Of a stretch of DNA of 64,000 bases, positions 60,851 through 64,000 are shown one piece after another. The notes beneath the pieces were generated by a model. That model had not been told where the DNA came from and did not search any database. It saw only the letters and a program-made list of their open reading frames with translations. Source of the stretch: Anisodus tanguticus. Taxonomy: Eukaryota > Streptophyta > Magnoliopsida > Solanales > Solanaceae. Each line of letters opens with the position of its first letter. Within the stretch, counting starts at the first letter, position 1. The stretch spans positions 10,037,001 to 10,101,000 of the forward strand of contig CM067550.1 in assembly GCA_034509755.1 (NCBI GenBank), written 5' to 3'. A program made the translations under genes and the position numbers.

Positions 60851-61263
60851 TGTTGGGATCGAAATAATCAGGGCGTCATGCGGAAGCTAATAATTGCAAA
60901 TCTTGAATAACAATAAATCAGACGACATAGAAACTATACTAAAAGAAGCATAATATTTAATATGATTTGGTCAAGTGACATACATATTGAAAAACTAATA
61001 TAAAAAGCATAAGACCTATTGAGAATAAAATCTCCCACTAAACAAAACTTTCTAAACGACTACATTGTAAATGTTATTGTGTTGCGTATGGGAAGAAAAA
61101 ATGTTCTATTTATAGAAGCCCAAAACTTTCCCTCCAAGAAAATGATAAATATGGTAAAGTCCTTTTCGACAAAGAAAACATTTTCTACCAAGAAATCATT
61201 TTTGAAGTAAAACACAATATACTGAAATTCAAATAAGGTAGAAAATTCAGACAAACCCTAACA
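60851..61263 (+). mobile_element. Probable solo LTR
   Basis: A 413 bp segment starts TGTTGGGATCGAAATAATC and ends AAACCCTAACA, the TG...CA borders of an LTR. It is flanked by gattg (60846-60850) and aattg (61264-61268), 4 of 5 matching. It interrupts the right duplication copy in the 5' flank of NF-YB and is absent from the left copy. No internal region is attached. Orientation is uncertain. Confidence 0.65.
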
Positions 61264-61440
61264 AATTGTTGGATGAGTACCTACTAATTAGTAGGTCTTT
61301 GCAGTAGATAGTGTCTTTTGAAAACATCATAATTTTAACGTTGTCAAATGAAGTGCGAAATTTGTCATTGTCCATTCCACAAACTCTGGGACACTAGTAC
61401 TACATACGAGGATATGAATCTTGCTTTGTTTCAGCAGGTA

Positions 61441-61784
61441 ACAATAAGATGAATAAATTAGTGGAAGCCTACGACAAAGTTGATGTATGTGGCAGGCAAG
61501 GTTGTATAAATTAATGAAAATAGGACACCAATTATCACCAGGCTGTACCCGTCCTTGTGAAAATGACTTGTTTCCAAGATGGATAATACTAATTAGGTCG
61601 TATTTTTTTTACACTTTATCAGATGTATTTTTGGTTTTGAAAGCAACCGAATAACCATATTTTTTGAAGTTTCAAAATACTCCATTGCATATTATATTGT
61701 GGAGGTAGATTATCCGCAAATATGAAAAAAAAAAGCAAGAAAAAGAAATAGCTCGATTGAGATTTCTTTTGTTAAAATCATAAT
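61441..61784. other. Spacer, no gene
   Basis: AT-rich DNA between the duplication and the small hAT; nothing supported. Confidence 0.5.
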
Positions 61785-61792
61785 CTCCTGAC
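61785..61792. repeat. 8 bp target duplication, left (ctcctgac)
   Basis: Identical to 62391-62398 at the other end of the hAT element. Confidence 0.95.
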
Positions 61793-62390
61793 CGGGACGA
61801 AGGCTCACATGCCCCGCTAGGAGCTATAGATCCCAACAATTTTTTTTACTATTACTATATTAACAATTGCCAAAAAAGCCCTCACCCACAAAAAATATTA
61901 GCCCCCATTGATAATCAACTTGAGACTTATATTATTGATATGCGTAGTAGCATTGAGTTTTCAGAAATTGTTGGCATTGGAGATCTGGCAAAGAAGATGG
62001 CGGAAACAAAAAGACAAGGAATATATCATTTGGTTTACACGCTTCTTACCCTAGCATTAACTTTGCCAGTTGCTACTGCAAGTGTAGAGAGAGCCTTTTC
62101 TGCTATGACCATCATCAAAGATCGACTGCGAAATCGAATATCGAACGATAGACTTAATGATTTATTAGTACCCTATATTGAGAATGAAATTTTGTATGAG
62201 ATCAGTAACGAAGCCGTTATGCAACGGTTTCTGATTATGAAATCTCGTCGAGAAAAAATGTGATTATATTTTCATTATTCTTGAACGATTTGTATTTATG
62301 TTATTTAGAATTTAAATTATTACCTACTTTTTAAAATTTGTATAATATAGTACTCGTCCCCTCGGAAAAAATTGGTTGGCTTCGTCCCTG
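61793..62390 (+). mobile_element. 598 bp hAT derivative with perfect 8 bp target duplication
   Basis: The left end CGGGACGAAGGCTCAC and the inverse of the right end, CAGGGACGAAGCCAACC, match as terminal repeats if one base was lost at the left. Both sides carry ctcctgac, the 8 bp duplication expected of hAT. Inside lies only the 3' part of a transposase, so this is an internally deleted copy. Confidence 0.92.
61907..62263 (+). pseudogene. hAT transposase C-terminal dimerisation domain fragment
   Basis: An open frame, with an ATG at 61940, is readable back to PIDNQLETYIID near 61905 and ends at a TGA at 62261-62263. It carries LAKKMAETKRQG, LPVATASVERAFSAM (the hAT C-terminal signature) and LRNRISNDRLNDLL, as in the zinc-finger-MYM-like plant hAT proteins that have a TTF-type finger and DUF4371. 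The DNA-binding finger and catalytic region are missing. About 119 residues of the usual 700-800 remain, with no stop or frameshift in them. Confidence 0.88.
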
Positions 62391-62398
62391 CTCCTGAC
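62391..62398. repeat. 8 bp target duplication, right (ctcctgac)
   Basis: Second copy of the duplication that flanks the hAT element. Confidence 0.95.
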
Positions 62399-64000
62399 AT
62401 TTATTGGACTATTTTGCTGACAATTTATTATATTTAAAGAAGCTAGCTTTTCGTTGTTATATATGTTTATATAGGCCAGTGATATTGTGAAACACCTAAA
62501 TATGGTGCTAAATAGTCTCAAAAATCAATAAATGGGTGAAAATCTATATTTTTTTCTGGGGCCATTATATGTTTTCTCTTCCCCCACACACCGCCCCTCC
62601 TTCCCATATTTTCCTCCATCCTCTTATTGATATGTATTTATCATTGAATCGTAATTGTTGAAACAAAACTGATATGGTTATTGGACAAGTTGAGGTATCT
62701 ATATGATCATTGTGAACATATTCAATGGATCATTTATGTATTTTTCCTACTAATTATATTACCAATGGAATGGATTTATTCATGCGTCTAAATTGCAAAT
62801 GGCACTATGTGGGGAGATATATTGAGGATTCTATATAAATTAAGTGTGTTACTTTTACATATTTAATTAACAAGTTGATGTTTAGCACTATAACTCTTTA
62901 TTCTGAAAGTGACTGGGGAAACCGATGAAGTGAGGACCAGTACTGAGCTGTGTTGAGAAAATCTTAACAGGCCATTTACTTAGATTCTCTTCTCCATTAA
63001 CGTTTCAGTGCAAAGTGGGATCTTTGTTTGGGTAAAGATCGTACCAAACGTCAGATACACTTGCTAATTTTGCAATGAAGATATTGTGTATATATATATA
63101 TACACTTGCTATATATATATATTTATCAGTGGGCAAAACATTTTAAATCACATAAAAATGTGTTTGAATCTCAATAAAAATTAATAAATAAGTATAATCT
63201 CCTATAAATAATGAATGATGATCATATTAATCTAATTTAACAAAGGAAGAAATATTGCCCCAAAAAAAAAAAATCCTCAAATACCTTATTGCGATTTTAA
63301 GCAATATATTTGCTTTAGAAGCCTAACTAGAGGAAACAACTTGGAAATTAAGATTAAATTGCGCAGATCTTCACAGTTCAAAAAAGATGAAACTATATTT
63401 AACACAAACAACACCATGATTATAGCAATATGTAACGATAAATATAAAAGAAAAAATGGCTAAAATGCATCCCAACGTTTGGCCAAATTTGCCGTAACAC
63501 ACTCAACCTTTATCGGGGATCTATCCCGTGGACATATTTTTAGTGTGTTCTATTGGCCATTTTCAGGTGAAGTGGACATGGACGTGGGAACACGCACAAA
63601 GAGCGCGTAAGGGTTATATTAAACTCAGCTCACCAATTAATTTTTGCCACGTGACGTTCCAAATTATTTATACATAAAATACTCATTTCTTCACCATCGT
63701 AACCCGACTTGAACTCCATTGAAGACAAAAACTTCAAATCCTAACCTTCAAATTAATATATGAATTCAAGAGGTAATTTACAATTTGTGCAAATTTCTCA
63801 TCTTCTTTGATTTTTATATTATATTTAGTAGGTTAGGGCTTATAATCCCCCCCCCCCCCCCCAAATTTTTGTATCCATTTAGTTATGAAAGTGCTTAAAA
63901 CAGAGCTGAATATGCTCTGTACTGATAATCAAGACCCAAAGATGAAGTTCGAGGTGCAATTTCATCACGGTGAATTGCTGAAAATGAAGATTTTTTAATC
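62399..64000. other. Gene-free right end
   Basis: No supported gene to the window edge. A (TA)-rich microsatellite lies at 63089-63121 and a run of 16 C at 63847-63862. The segment 63460-63680 has moderate GC (acgtgggaacacgcacaaag, gccacgtgacg), which could be repeat-derived or the start of an unseen promoter; I cannot tell which. Confidence 0.5.
63847..63862. repeat. Poly-C run of 16
   Basis: Uninterrupted C run; its length may be inexact because such tracts are hard to sequence. Confidence 0.85.

Larger units (their letters stand above)
59240..61440 (-). repeat. Right copy of the NF-YB segmental duplication
   Basis: Counterpart of 48840-55760 without the Copia 3 insertion, but with a solo LTR at 60851-61263 that the left copy lacks. 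It contains the open NF-YB gene. Confidence 0.82.

Overview
This window looks like plant nuclear DNA, most likely from the nightshade family (Solanaceae). That placement is inferred from three things: the genes have plant homologs, the intergenic space is AT-rich and full of Copia retrotransposons, hAT relatives and MITEs, and there is a tRNA-derived SINE of the Au/SolS kind. I found no bacterial, viral or organellar genes and no CRISPR array.

Layout: (1) bases 1-2192 hold the 5' part of a decayed BED-finger hAT transposon on the minus strand, cut by the left edge. (2) Bases 2750-7765 hold nine downstream exons of a WEE1 cell-cycle kinase gene. Its first coding exon is not visible, and its introns carry several MITEs and a SINE. 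(3) Bases 8161-11386 are gene-free and include a 1.1 kb terminal-inverted-repeat element. (4) Bases 11387-16194 are a decayed Copia element with short LTRs. (5) Bases 16812-28331 are an intact eight-exon KT/HAK/KUP potassium transporter of the HAK5 type (782 aa). Its second intron contains a 7.0 kb Copia-type element in sense orientation with a perfect target duplication. (6) About 30.7-34.6 kb is a second short-LTR Copia element that has lost its reverse transcriptase. (7) Bases 34.9-36.4 kb are a truncated BED-type hAT. (8) Bases 37529-48298 are a tandem HAK5 copy that is a pseudogene, with nonsense codons, frameshifts and an exon deletion. Its first intron holds a second copy of the same long-LTR Copia family, inserted independently. 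(9) Bases 48.8-61.4 kb are a tandem segmental duplication around an NF-YB transcription factor gene. The left NF-YB copy is broken and has a Tnt1-like Copia just upstream of it; the right copy is open. (10) The right end holds a solo LTR, a 598 bp hAT derivative with a perfect 8 bp target duplication, and simple repeats.

Three genes look potentially functional: WEE1 (incomplete here), the first HAK5 gene and the right NF-YB. WEE1 restrains the cell cycle, HAK5 takes up potassium at the root plasma membrane, and NF-YB is a histone-fold subunit of the CCAAT-binding complex. Nothing suggests they form a pathway. What unites the window is local gene duplication followed by decay of one copy, with repeated transposon insertion into introns and flanks. 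I found no new multi-gene system. The strongest observations concern transposon biology: a Copia family whose two copies share the same coding lesions, a 598 bp hAT that keeps the transposase C-terminus, and a diverged NF-YB whose dead sister keeps the consensus residues.
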